A stretch of 8,257 bases of DNA from Clostridia bacterium (GTDB taxonomy: Bacteria > Bacillota > Clostridia > Christensenellales > Borkfalkiaceae): the NCBI GenBank assembly GCA_029063275.1, contig JAIDOO010000202.1:1-8257 (forward strand), read 5' to 3'. Positions within the stretch are counted from its first letter, which is position 1. Each line of letters opens with the position of its first letter. Both the position numbers and the translations under genes were made by a program. Under the pieces are notes generated by a model. The model saw only the letters and a list, made by a program, of their open reading frames with translations, was not told the DNA's origin and made no database searches. Shown piece after piece: positions 1 through 6,802 of this stretch.

Positions 1-434
1 TTTATAATATTGTAATAATTTTTGCCGTCGAAAAACACGTCGTCGCAAGTTAAAACACTTCCGCGCTCCAAAAGAAATATGCGTAAATCCTTTGCGTTTT
101 TCATAGGCTGAAAAATAAAGTTTTGCGGAATTTCGCCGTTTCGCAAAATTTTTATAATCTCTTCGCCTCCGATACCCGCAATCAGAACGCAGTCCGCGCC
201 TTTGACTTTTTCCAAACCGTCGCAACAGACCGCACTGCACGCGCCCTTTCCGATATAGTCCGCCAGCAAAATACGCGCCTTAGAAAGGCTTTTTTCGCTT
301 ATATCCGATACAATTGCCTTTTTGCAAAGACCGCTGTCAAGCATAAATTTTGTGCAATAACCGTGGTCGCATGCTACGTCCGCAAAGACGTTGCATTTAT
401 CGAGATAGGAACAAAGCCGTGTTATCCTGTCCAT
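1..434 (-). CDS. trmK: tRNA (adenine22-N1)-methyltransferase TrmK, N-terminal part (3' end outside window)
   Basis: Probable SAM-dependent methyltransferase that makes m1A at position 22 of bacterial tRNAs. I translated it from the minus strand: 144 codons are visible and the frame stays open to base 1, whereas the family is usually about 230 residues, so the C-terminal part is missing. Family-type motifs appear in the expected order. These are ADVACDHGY at residues 18-26 (the SAM-binding loop, normally with GTDHA), VSDIS at 42-46, CCDGLE at 70-75, IAGIGGEE at 85-92 and FILQPM at 106-111. The ATG at 434-432 shares its A with the rpoD TGA stop. No Shine-Dalgarno sequence precedes it, so translation is probably coupled to rpoD. 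Ten cysteines in 144 residues is unusually many. The neighbourhood after rpoD is the usual clostridial place for trmK. A different Rossmann methyltransferase is possible but less likely. Confidence 0.86.
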   Translation of the reverse strand, partial: MDRITRLCSYLDKCNVFADVACDHGYCTKFMLDSGLCKKAIVSDISEKSLSKARILLADYIGKGACSAVCCDGLEKVKGADCVLIAGIGGEEIIKILRNGEIPQNFIFQPMKNAKDLRIFLLERGSVLTCDDVFFDGKNYYNII

Positions 435-1492
435 CAGGTATCGAGAAAATCTTTTAAGTGCTTCGAGCGTGAGGGATGACGAAGCTTTCTCAGCGCCTTA
501 GCCTCTATCTGACGGATACGCTCACGGGTAACGTTGAATTCTTTGCCGACCTCTTCAAGCGTTCTGGGTCTGCCGTCGTCAACGCCGTATCTTAAACGCA
601 AAACCTTTTCCTCGCGCGGGGTAAGGCTGTTTAAAACCGAAAGCAAAGTTTCTTTAAGCATCGTTGTTGAAACGCTGTCGGACGGTGTTTCGGTAGACTC
701 GTCCTCGATAAAGTCGCCGAGGTGGCTGTCGTCCTCTTCGCCGATAGGAGTTTCCAAAGATACGGGGTCCTGCGCAATCTTCTGGATTTCGCGCACACGC
801 TCTTCGGTTATATGCATTTCCTCAGCGACCTCCGCAGGGGTCGGCTCTCTGCCGAATTTCTGCAATAAAAGACGCGAAACGCGGGTAAGCTTGTTTATGG
901 TTTCAACCATATGGACGGGTATTCTTATCGTCCTTGCCTGGTCCGCAATTGCGCGGGTGATGGCCTGTCTTATCCACCACGTTGCGTAGGTCGAAAATTT
1001 AAAGCCCTTCTGATAGTCGAATTTTTCGACCGCTTTCATAAGACCGAGATTGCCTTCCTGAATTAAATCGAGAAAAAGCATTCCGCGTCCGACGTATCTT
1101 TTTGCGATAGATACGACCAGTCTTAAATTGGCTTCGGAAAGTTTTTTCTTAGCTTCCGCATCGCCCTCCTGCATTCTGCGCGCAAGCTCGATTTCGTCGT
1201 CGGCGGAAAGCAAAGGTACCCTTCCGATATCTTTAAGATACATTTTTACGGGGTCATCAAGACCTATGTCGGAAAGAGCCTGCTCATACAATTCTCTGTC
1301 GCGCTCGGCTTCGTCGATAATCTGGATACCCGCTTCGGCAATGGATTTGTACACGAAATCCATCTGGTTGGGAGTGGTTTCGTACTTTTCCATTATATCG
1401 CAGAGGCTGTTGGTTGTTATACTGCCCTTTAAGCCGTAAGTATCGATAATCTGCTTTAATATTTCGTTAAGTTTTTGTTCGGATAAACTCAT
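434..1492 (-). CDS. rpoD: RNA polymerase primary sigma factor RpoD (SigA)
   Basis: Housekeeping sigma-70 factor that directs RNA polymerase to -10/-35 promoters. The protein has 352 residues, close to Bacillus SigA (about 370) and without the long non-conserved insert of proteobacterial RpoD. A short region 1.1 occupies roughly residues 1-70. Region 1.2 begins at [17 protein letters not shown] (80-96). Region 2 covers about 115-195 and includes [36 protein letters not shown] and the -10-reading helix [15 protein letters not shown], which keeps the Q and T used for base recognition. Region 3 follows at about 196-265, with HMVETINKL at 194-202. Region 4 is at about 285-350, with [13 protein letters not shown] and the -35 helix-turn-helix [18 protein letters not shown]. 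The ATG overlaps the dnaG stop as ATGA and has a GGAG seven bases upstream, which fixes the start. It is co-transcribed with dgt and dnaG. Confidence 0.98.
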   Translation of the reverse strand: MSLSEQKLNEILKQIIDTYGLKGSITTNSLCDIMEKYETTPNQMDFVYKSIAEAGIQIIDEAERDRELYEQALSDIGLDDPVKMYLKDIGRVPLLSADDEIELARRMQEGDAEAKKKLSEANLRLVVSIAKRYVGRGMLFLDLIQEGNLGLMKAVEKFDYQKGFKFSTYATWWIRQAITRAIADQARTIRIPVHMVETINKLTRVSRLLLQKFGREPTPAEVAEEMHITEERVREIQKIAQDPVSLETPIGEEDDSHLGDFIEDESTETPSDSVSTTMLKETLLSVLNSLTPREEKVLRLRYGVDDGRPRTLEEVGKEFNVTRERIRQIEAKALRKLRHPSRSKHLKDFLDT

Positions 1493-3282
1493 TGCTTTTC
1501 TCCGCTTTTTAATTTTTCCTTTTGTTTTATAAGTTCCTGCAAACGCAGAGTGTTTTCCTTTCTTTTATTGTTATCGCTTTCACTTTCGCACAAAGCTTTA
1601 AGCGCGGCTATCTGTCCGTCCATAAAATTGAGCCTGAGTTTTAAAATACAGTCGTAAAAATACTTTTCAGAAGTTTCGTTGGTTAAAGTATTTCCGTCGT
1701 TCAAATCGAGTATTTTGCAAAGCTCGTCATACTCGGGCGTTTTTTCCTCGAAAAACTCGAACAGCTCCGAAGTCTGCACTTTTTCGTCCAGAAGCTTTTT
1801 AGAACCGAGATATTTAGCGATTATCAGATGAACGTCGTTATCGAACGGTATATCCGAGATATCCTTGTCCTGCGCATACTTCGCGCCGAAAAGATAAGCG
1901 GCGATTACAAAGCGCGAGGCTTTGACCGTTACGGAGGACAAATCCTTCCGCACCGTTTCTTTTACCGGTTCCGGCTTGCTCTGTTCGGGAAGGGCGCTTA
2001 AATCTCTTTTTAAGGATTCGTAGGTTATTCCCGTGCTGTCGCGAAGCTGTTTTAAAAGCTCTTCCTGCTCCGCCGCGCTGTCAGCCGTCTTGATTACTTT
2101 TATCGCTTCGGAAACGTATCTGCGCTTGTCCTCTGTCTTTGTTACGTCAAACCCGCGTCCGACAGTTTTCAGTTTATAGTCGATAAGCGGCATAGCGGAA
2201 TCGAGGCATTTCTGATAGCCCTCGGCGCCGTGCTGTTTGATAACGTCGTCGGGGTCGAGACCATCGGGCAGGGGAACGACTTTTACGTTCAATCCCTCGC
2301 TCTTTAAAATTTCAAGCCCGCGCATATTGGCTTTTTGCCCCGCGCCGTCGCCGTCATAGCTTATAAGCACGGTATCGGCATAACGCTTGACCAATCTTGC
2401 CTGCTCCTGCGTGAGCGAGGTTCCCATACTTGCGACTACGTTTTTAAAACCAGCCTGATACAGCGATATGGTGTCCATATACCCTTCAACCATAATCACT
2501 TCTTTTATAGTTTGGGTCTTTCTGAGCCTTTTTAAAAGGTTTATGTTATAAAGAGTTTTGCTCTTGTTGAATATGAGCGTTTCTTTCGTGTTTTTGTATT
2601 TTGCAAACTCGGTCTTTTTAAGCACTCTGCCGCCGAACGCCACCACTTCGTCCATGGCGTTTATTACGGGATAAATCAGTCTGCCGCCTTGCGCGTCAAC
2701 CAATCTTCCGTCCACCTCGTTTACCGCGCCGCTGTCTATTATATCCTGCTTGGAATATCCTTTTGAAAGAAGAAACTTAGGTAAATCAGTATAATTTAAG
2801 CTTGCGCCGAGTCCGAACGTTCTGACTATGTTGGAGGGAATCCTGCGCTTTAAAATATAATCTATGTGCGCTTCGGCGTTGCCCGAATTGAGGTTGTCCA
2901 GATAAAAGTGCGCGCAGTCGTTCATTATCTTTAAAATCGTATCGCGCTTTCTTTTCAGTTCGACAGTCTTTTGATTGTCAAAGCCCGTTTGCGGCAATTG
3001 AAGCCCCGCTTTGTCGGCAAGTAGCTTCACCGCGTCCATAAAATCTATATTTTCAAGCTCGCGGACGAATTTTATTACGTCGCCCGATTCGCCGCATCCG
3101 AAGCAGTGGTAATACTGGTCAGAGCCGTTTATGATAAATGACGGCGTTTTTTCATGATGAAAGGGGCAGCACGCCCAATATGCGTTACCGCGCCGCTCCA
3201 AATTCAAATAGCCGCCTGCGACGTCTACTATATTAACTTTTTCTTTAAGAGTTATTAAAAACTCCTGTAAAGCAGTTGCCAT
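1489..3282 (-). CDS. dnaG: DNA primase DnaG
   Basis: Replicative primase that synthesises the RNA primers for DNA replication and works with the DnaB-type helicase at the fork. It has 597 residues, normal for the family. The N-terminal CHC2 zinc domain has ligands C39, H42, C60 and C63 in [11 protein letters not shown] and [13 protein letters not shown]. The primase core includes [18 protein letters not shown] at 204-221. The TOPRIM domain has EGYMD at 266-270 (catalytic Glu266), YDGDGAG at 309-315 (Asp310 and Asp312) and LDPDD at 342-346. The last 140 or so residues are charged and variable, as expected for the helicase-binding domain. The start lies three bases after the dgt stop. No Shine-Dalgarno is visible, but the N-terminus aligns with the usual DnaG beginning ([20 protein letters not shown]). 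The stop overlaps rpoD by 4 nt (ATGA). All key residues are present. Confidence 0.98.
   Translation of the reverse strand: MATALQEFLITLKEKVNIVDVAGGYLNLERRGNAYWACCPFHHEKTPSFIINGSDQYYHCFGCGESGDVIKFVRELENIDFMDAVKLLADKAGLQLPQTGFDNQKTVELKRKRDTILKIMNDCAHFYLDNLNSGNAEAHIDYILKRRIPSNIVRTFGLGASLNYTDLPKFLLSKGYSKQDIIDSGAVNEVDGRLVDAQGGRLIYPVINAMDEVVAFGGRVLKKTEFAKYKNTKETLIFNKSKTLYNINLLKRLRKTQTIKEVIMVEGYMDTISLYQAGFKNVVASMGTSLTQEQARLVKRYADTVLISYDGDGAGQKANMRGLEILKSEGLNVKVVPLPDGLDPDDVIKQHGAEGYQKCLDSAMPLIDYKLKTVGRGFDVTKTEDKRRYVSEAIKVIKTADSAAEQEELLKQLRDSTGITYESLKRDLSALPEQSKPEPVKETVRKDLSSVTVKASRFVIAAYLFGAKYAQDKDISDIPFDNDVHLIIAKYLGSKKLLDEKVQTSELFEFFEEKTPEYDELCKILDLNDGNTLTNETSEKYFYDCILKLRLNFMDGQIAALKALCESESDNNKRKENTLRLQELIKQKEKLKSGEKQ
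1500..1504 (-). promoter_or_regulatory. Ribosome binding site of rpoD, inside the dnaG 3' end
   Basis: The minus strand reads CGGAG followed by seven bases and the rpoD ATG. It lies within the last codons of dnaG, so sigma factor translation can start from ribosomes finishing primase. It supports the start at 1492. Confidence 0.7.
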
Positions 3283-3285
3283 TTT

Positions 3286-4311
3286 TTACTTGGTTTCGTT
3301 TATAAAAGACCAGCCCTTAGGAACGAAAATATTATTAAACATATACAGAGCATATCTGTCTGTCATTGACGAGAGATAATCACAGACAACCTGCTCCTTT
3401 GCATACTTGTCCAAAAGCGCAATATAGGTTTTGGGCAGGGCTGAAACGTTTTCCACGAAGTGCGAATACATTGCGGATAACATTCTTTCCGCTTTCTCTT
3501 CTTCGCCACGCGCGGAGTCTGTGAAATAGACCCTTTCAAACATAAAACCGCGCAGTTTTTCACTTGCAAGCTCAACCTCTGGATCCATTTCAACTATGTT
3601 TTTGCCTTTTGAACGGTTGTAAATGGAAGTTATCGCCGTGTTTATTCTGTCGCGCGAACCGACGCCCAAAACGCCGGAAATTTCCTTGGGGATATCCTTG
3701 TATTTTAAAATTCCCGCGCGAACTGCGTCGTCAAGGTCGTGGTTTATGTATGCTATTCTGTCCGCAAGCGAAACACACCTGCCTTCGAGCGTTGCGGGGT
3801 TTCCGCCCGCCTTATGGTTCAAAATCCCGTCGCGCACTTCGAACGTAAGATTTAAACCCTTTCCGTCCTTTTCAAGCACTTCCACTACTCTCAGCGACTG
3901 CACATTGTGCTGAAATCCGTTCGGCGCAAGCTTATTCAGAATTCTTTCACCGCTGTGTCCGAACGGAGTATGCCCCAAATCGTGTCCAAGCGCTATAGCT
4001 TCGGCTAAGTCCTCGTTCAACGACAAGGCGCGCGCGATACTCCTTGCAATCTGCGCTACGTCCAGAGTGTGCGTAAGACGCGTTACGTAATGGTCGCCCT
4101 CGGGTGAAAAAAACACCTGCGTTTTGTTTTTAAGCCGTCTGAACGATTTGCAATAAATAAGCCTGTCCCTGTCGCGCTGATATTCCGTGCGCATTGCACA
4201 AGGCGGCTCCTTCCTGTCTCTGCCGCGCGTATCCTTGGAATACGCGGCGTAAGGCGAGAAAAAAGCCTGCTCCATTGCATAGGTTTTTTCTTTTAACGAC
4301 TTAAATTCCAT
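3286..4311 (-). CDS. dgt: Deoxyguanosinetriphosphate triphosphohydrolase-like HD-domain protein (Dgt)
   Basis: HD-superfamily metalloenzyme that splits dNTPs, classically dGTP, into deoxynucleoside and triphosphate. Its likely role is control of the dNTP pool. It has 341 residues, matching the short Firmicutes branch of the family. The family signature RDRDRLIYCKSFRRLKNKTQ is at 46-65, followed by EGDHYVTRLTHTLDV at 71-85. The metal-binding set is H81, the H110-D111 pair in GHDLGHTPFGHSGE, and D184 in SLADRIAYINHD. Its position directly before dnaG (3-nt gap) is typical of Clostridia and ties dNTP metabolism to replication. The chosen ATG has no Shine-Dalgarno sequence. An in-frame ATG at residue 13 (4275-4273) is an alternative, but related proteins also carry a short helix before the SPYA motif, so the upstream start is preferred. 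True substrate preference cannot be read from sequence. Confidence 0.93.
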   Translation of the reverse strand: MEFKSLKEKTYAMEQAFFSPYAAYSKDTRGRDRKEPPCAMRTEYQRDRDRLIYCKSFRRLKNKTQVFFSPEGDHYVTRLTHTLDVAQIARSIARALSLNEDLAEAIALGHDLGHTPFGHSGERILNKLAPNGFQHNVQSLRVVEVLEKDGKGLNLTFEVRDGILNHKAGGNPATLEGRCVSLADRIAYINHDLDDAVRAGILKYKDIPKEISGVLGVGSRDRINTAITSIYNRSKGKNIVEMDPEVELASEKLRGFMFERVYFTDSARGEEEKAERMLSAMYSHFVENVSALPKTYIALLDKYAKEQVVCDYLSSMTDRYALYMFNNIFVPKGWSFINETK

Positions 4312-4372
4312 TACGTCTATATATTACGAAAAAAATTTGTAATTTCCTTTTTTTTAACAAAAATTTACTTTT
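4312..4372 (-). promoter_or_regulatory. AT-rich spacer between the aro block and dgt; possible promoter region
   Basis: This 61-bp gap is the only substantial non-coding DNA in the window, with about ten G or C bases. It is the natural place for a promoter of dgt-dnaG-rpoD-trmK. On the minus strand there is a TTGTTA and, much closer to the ATG, a TAATAT. Their spacing (28 bases) does not make a normal sigma-A promoter, and TAATAT sits only about nine bases before the ATG. A weak inverted repeat (ATTAC 4323-4327 with GTAAT 4339-4343) is too short and A/T-only to be a persuasive terminator. The region is listed for its position and composition, not for a proven element. Confidence 0.3.
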
Positions 4373-5098
4373 TTATTTTGCAAAACCGCCGCCCACGGCA
4401 AGCACTTCGCCGGTAACGTAGTCCGCGTCCGCAAGATAAACACACGCATTTGCAACGTCTTCGGGATAGCCTATTCTGCCGAGGGGTATACCGTCAATAA
4501 GCTGTTCCATTTCATCACCGGTAAGGTGGGAATTCATACCCGTATCGATAACGCCGGGCGATACGCAGTTTACACGCACCTTAGAGGGTGCAAGTTCCTT
4601 TGCCAAAGCCTTGGTAAAGGCGATTACCGCGCCTTTAGATGCGGAATACGCCGCCTCGCAACTTGCGCCTACTTCGCCCCAGATTGAACCGACGTTTATA
4701 ATACAGCCACCGCCGCAACCTATCATTTTGTCCGCTACAAGGCGGCAACAGTGATAAACGCCCTTTACGTTCACACCGAAAATTCTGTCCCAATCCGCGG
4801 AAGTCGTATCCTGAATTACGCGAATTAAAGACACCCCCGCGTTATTGACAAGCACGTCGAGCCTGTCGTAAATCCCGAAGAACTCCCTGAACATTGCCCG
4901 AACCTGCATCTCGTCCGAAACGTCCGCACGGAGAAGTATCGGACAATAGCCTAATATATTGAATTCTTCCTGTGTGGCAAGCGCGCTTTCTTCGTCGCTG
5001 TCGTAGTTTATAACTACTTCATAGCCCTGTTGCATAAATGCAAGGGCTATTGCCTTGCCTATTCCCTTTGTCCCGCCTGTGATTAATGCCGTTTTCAT
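4373..5098 (-). CDS. FabG-like short-chain dehydrogenase/reductase (SDR), possibly a YmfI-type reductase
   Basis: Classical SDR with a Rossmann fold, 241 residues, a normal length. Visible features are the NAD(P)-binding TGGTKGIG at 7-14, ADV at 58-60, NNAG at 85-88, N110, the catalytic Ser138 and Y151-x3-K155 within YSASKGA, and PGVIDT at 181-186. It would reduce or oxidise a carbonyl/hydroxyl using NAD(P)(H). It could be 3-oxoacyl-ACP reductase (FabG). However, the stretch SIWGEVGASCEAAYSASKG also resembles my memory of clostridial and bacillary SDRs annotated as the elongation factor P 5-aminopentanone reductase (YmfI), so the substrate is open. The ATG overlaps the aroK stop by 4 nt (ATGA), making it the last gene of the aro transcript. 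Its own Shine-Dalgarno is poor: AAAGGA lies about 16 bases upstream. No fatty-acid genes are nearby, which argues mildly against a dedicated FabG role. The family call is firm and the substrate call is weak. Confidence 0.9.
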   Translation of the reverse strand: MKTALITGGTKGIGKAIALAFMQQGYEVVINYDSDEESALATQEEFNILGYCPILLRADVSDEMQVRAMFREFFGIYDRLDVLVNNAGVSLIRVIQDTTSADWDRIFGVNVKGVYHCCRLVADKMIGCGGGCIINVGSIWGEVGASCEAAYSASKGAVIAFTKALAKELAPSKVRVNCVSPGVIDTGMNSHLTGDEMEQLIDGIPLGRIGYPEDVANACVYLADADYVTGEVLAVGGGFAK

Positions 5099-5586
5099 AA
5101 AATTAATTGCGTTATCCTTTGTACAGTTTGTTCGGGCGTCAACCCGTCGGTGTCTATAATTACGTCTGCAGCGCTCTCGTAAATATGCGCCCTGTCTTTA
5201 TATAGCTTGTTTATACGCTCTTCCAAGTCTCCTGAAAGTAACGGCCTCGAAATATCGCCCTTTAAGCGGTTGATAAGCGTTTCGGTGCGGGCGCGGAGAT
5301 AGACAATTTTTCCGCCGTTTTTTAAAAGTTTTACGTTTTCTTTTTTTAAAAGACAGCCGCCGCCCGTTGCGATTACTATACCGTCAAGCGCGCACAACTT
5401 TTTTACCGCTTCCGTTTCAAGCCGTCTGAAATAGCTTTCGCCGAACCTTTCAAAAATTTCTGAAATATTGCCGTGCTTTGCAACGATTTCAACGTCGGTA
5501 TCGTACACGGTTTTTCCGCCGCTTTCAAGCAGTTTTGCAACGGTGGTTTTGCCGCTTCCCGGCATTCCCGCAAGCACTATATTCAT
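5095..5586 (-). CDS. aroK: Shikimate kinase AroK
   Basis: Cytoplasmic enzyme that phosphorylates shikimate to shikimate 3-phosphate with ATP, the fifth step of the shikimate pathway. It has 163 residues, typical for the monofunctional kinase. The Walker A loop GMPGSGKT is at 7-14. The substrate Asp region YDTDVEIV is at 28-35 (D29, D31), followed by the shikimate-binding Arg in FGESYFRRLE at 48-57 (R54 or R55) and the glycine-rich ATGGG at 73-77. The lid arginine lies in SRPLL (R114), and a late arginine is in the KDRAHIYESAADV segment (R132). ATGA overlaps link it to aroQ upstream and the SDR downstream, so it is co-translated with the other shikimate genes. The Shine-Dalgarno is weak, a GGAA about ten bases upstream. 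Gluconate kinase and other P-loop kinases are unlikely given the aro context and the GGG and RPLL motifs. Confidence 0.95.
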   Translation of the reverse strand: MNIVLAGMPGSGKTTVAKLLESGGKTVYDTDVEIVAKHGNISEIFERFGESYFRRLETEAVKKLCALDGIVIATGGGCLLKKENVKLLKNGGKIVYLRARTETLINRLKGDISRPLLSGDLEERINKLYKDRAHIYESAADVIIDTDGLTPEQTVQRITQLIL

Positions 5587-6002
5587 AGCTTGAAGCTTTC
5601 CGCCGCAAGTATATAGCTGTTTTTGCCGAAGCCGCAGATTACGCCCTTACAAACGGGCGAAATAACGGAGGTACGTCTGAACTCTTCCCTTGCGTGCACG
5701 TTTGAAATATGCACCTCTATAACGGGCACTTCGACAGACGAAATCGCGTCGCGTATCGCTATGCTGTAATGAGTAAACGCGCCCGCATTTAAAATTACGC
5801 CGTCAAAGCCTTCCTTTTGAGCGCACTGTATTTTAGTACAGATTTCACCCTCGATATTGGTTTGGAAAAATTCGCATTTATCTTCCTTGAAATGTGCGGC
5901 GATTTCGGAATTTATCTCTTCAAGGGTCTGCTTGCCGTAAATACCCTTTTCCCTGACGCCCGTCATATTCAGATTGACGCCGTTCAAAAACAGAAATTTC
6001 AT
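5583..6002 (-). CDS. aroQ: 3-dehydroquinate dehydratase, type II (AroQ)
   Basis: Type II dehydroquinase, usually dodecameric, that converts 3-dehydroquinate to 3-dehydroshikimate. It has 139 residues, close to the usual 140-150. Catalytic and binding elements are all visible. NGVNLN is at 7-12, R17 and Tyr22 in GVREKGIYGKQT, FFQTNIEGE at 45-53, and LNAGAFTHYS at 71-80 with H78. EVHISNVHAREEFRR spans 96-110 and includes E96, H98, S100, H103 and R109. Three positions differ from the common consensus: Val9 where NGPNLN has proline, Ile50 where NHEGE has histidine, and Phe76 where GAYTH has tyrosine. The Tyr-Arg-His catalytic set is intact, so it should be active. The start is fixed by an AAGGAGG four bases upstream, located within the end of aroE. 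ATGA overlaps occur at both ends. Confidence 0.96.
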   Translation of the reverse strand: MKFLFLNGVNLNMTGVREKGIYGKQTLEEINSEIAAHFKEDKCEFFQTNIEGEICTKIQCAQKEGFDGVILNAGAFTHYSIAIRDAISSVEVPVIEVHISNVHAREEFRRTSVISPVCKGVICGFGKNSYILAAESFKL

Positions 6003-6802
6003 ATCTCCTCCTTATACTGCGCATAAAGTAATTTTGCCTGATTTGCATCTGCGCTTTTACCGAAGTATAAGCACTGCGAATAGTACGCCTGATAAAACAG
6101 CATTTGCTCGCCGTTCACCGTCTTTTTGCCTAGGCTTTTTGCGATTTCAAGAAATCTGCTGACGGGCGGAACATAAATCAGATCCACCGCGACCCCGCAC
6201 AATTCCAACAGCCCGCTTCCGACAGGCGAAACGCCCTCCGTGGCGTGCATTCCGACGCCCGTTGCATTGATAACCGCATAGTACGGTTTGTCTTGAAGTT
6301 TTTCCAGCGCGGTAACGCCCTCAAATTCGTTTGCAACCGCTTGTGCCTTATCATAACTTCTATTGTAAATAAAAACGCGCGCACCGCCGTCGGAAAGTTT
6401 TTTTGCCGCGCTTCTGCCCGCGCCTCCCGCTCCCAAGACGAGAACGGACTTGCCTTTGACGTCGACCCCCTCGACTTCAAGCATAAGCATAAAGCCAAGT
6501 CCGTCCGTATTGTAGCCCTTACGCCCGCGAGATAAGACGGTGTTCACCGCTCCGAAAGTGCGCGCGTCGCCCTCGATTGAATTAAGGTGAGGAATTACGG
6601 AAAGTTTATATGGAATAGTTACGTTAAAGCCGTCAAGCTCGTTTAAAAGATTTTCTATTCTGTTCCCGAATTCGTTTTCGGCAACTGAAATTCTTTCGTA
6701 CGAAATTTGATTGCCCGTTTTTTCAGCAATAAAATTATGAATTTGTGGGCTTGCGGATTTTGATACGTCTTTACCTATGACGGCAAATTTAAGAGTTTTC
6801 AT
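5999..6802 (-). CDS. aroE: Shikimate dehydrogenase AroE
   Basis: Reduces 3-dehydroshikimate to shikimate with NADPH. It has 267 residues, standard for AroE. The N-terminal substrate domain carries GKDVSKSASPQIHN at 10-23, which keeps the two shikimate-binding serines (S16, S18). It also carries GFNVTIPYK at 58-66 with catalytic Lys66, AVNTV at 85-89, and GYNTDGLGF at 96-104 with Asp100. The nucleotide domain has LGAGGAGR at 123-130, and YNRSYDK at 146-152, a pattern that favours NADP over NAD. NATGVGM is at 179-185 and NGEQMLFYQA at 230-239. In the first motif the usual histidine of HSxSP is a lysine (Lys15), so quinate/shikimate preference may differ from textbook AroE. The start has AAAGGGG four bases upstream. 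The gene overlaps aroB by 14 nt and aroQ by 4 nt. Confidence 0.96.
   Translation of the reverse strand: MKTLKFAVIGKDVSKSASPQIHNFIAEKTGNQISYERISVAENEFGNRIENLLNELDGFNVTIPYKLSVIPHLNSIEGDARTFGAVNTVLSRGRKGYNTDGLGFMLMLEVEGVDVKGKSVLVLGAGGAGRSAAKKLSDGGARVFIYNRSYDKAQAVANEFEGVTALEKLQDKPYYAVINATGVGMHATEGVSPVGSGLLELCGVAVDLIYVPPVSRFLEIAKSLGKKTVNGEQMLFYQAYYSQCLYFGKSADANQAKLLYAQYKEEI
6007..6013 (-). promoter_or_regulatory. Strong ribosome binding site of aroQ
   Basis: The minus strand reads AAGGAGG, then AGAT, then the aroQ ATG. It is the best Shine-Dalgarno sequence in the window and is embedded in the codons for the last residues of AroE (YKEEI). It confirms the aroQ start at 6002. Confidence 0.85.

Noticed and set aside
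534..989. Open plus-strand frame of 151 codons opposite rpoD, and other plus-strand frames (for example 123-479, 3564-3913, 6245-6535, 7892-8164).
   Set aside because: They lie entirely antisense to well-conserved genes. Their translations are serine- and arginine-rich without recognisable domains, as expected of mirror frames of GCG-rich coding DNA.
3363..3593. Second minus-strand frame inside dgt (and similar ones at 4083-4280 and 6178-6498 in dgt and aroE).
   Set aside because: These are out-of-frame readings of the conserved genes, with arginine/lysine-rich translations and no own ribosome binding site.
4323..4343. Inverted repeat ATTAC/GTAAT in the spacer, as a possible terminator or operator.
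   Set aside because: The stem is only five clean base pairs, A/T dominated, with a mismatch inside and no T-run after it. In such AT-rich DNA this is expected by chance.
4132..5430. The 12-mer AAGCCGTCTGAA occurs twice (4132-4143 and 5419-5430) and contains the Neisseria DNA-uptake 10-mer GCCGTCTGAA.
   Set aside because: Both copies encode the peptide FRRL with identical codons inside conserved motifs of Dgt and AroK. Nothing else suggests Neisseria, there are only two copies and neither forms a terminator. Coincidence is the better explanation.
5587..5597. Short palindrome AGCTTGAAGCT just upstream of the aroK start.
   Set aside because: It is five base pairs with a one-base centre inside the aroQ coding region. 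It cannot form a stable RNA hairpin and needs no explanation beyond codon choice.
6398..6404. Seven-A run on the coding strand of aroE (codons gca aaa aaa ctt), a possible slippery frameshift site.
   Set aside because: The zero frame continues through a complete AroE with all downstream motifs. No downstream stimulatory hairpin or meaningful alternative-frame product is evident.
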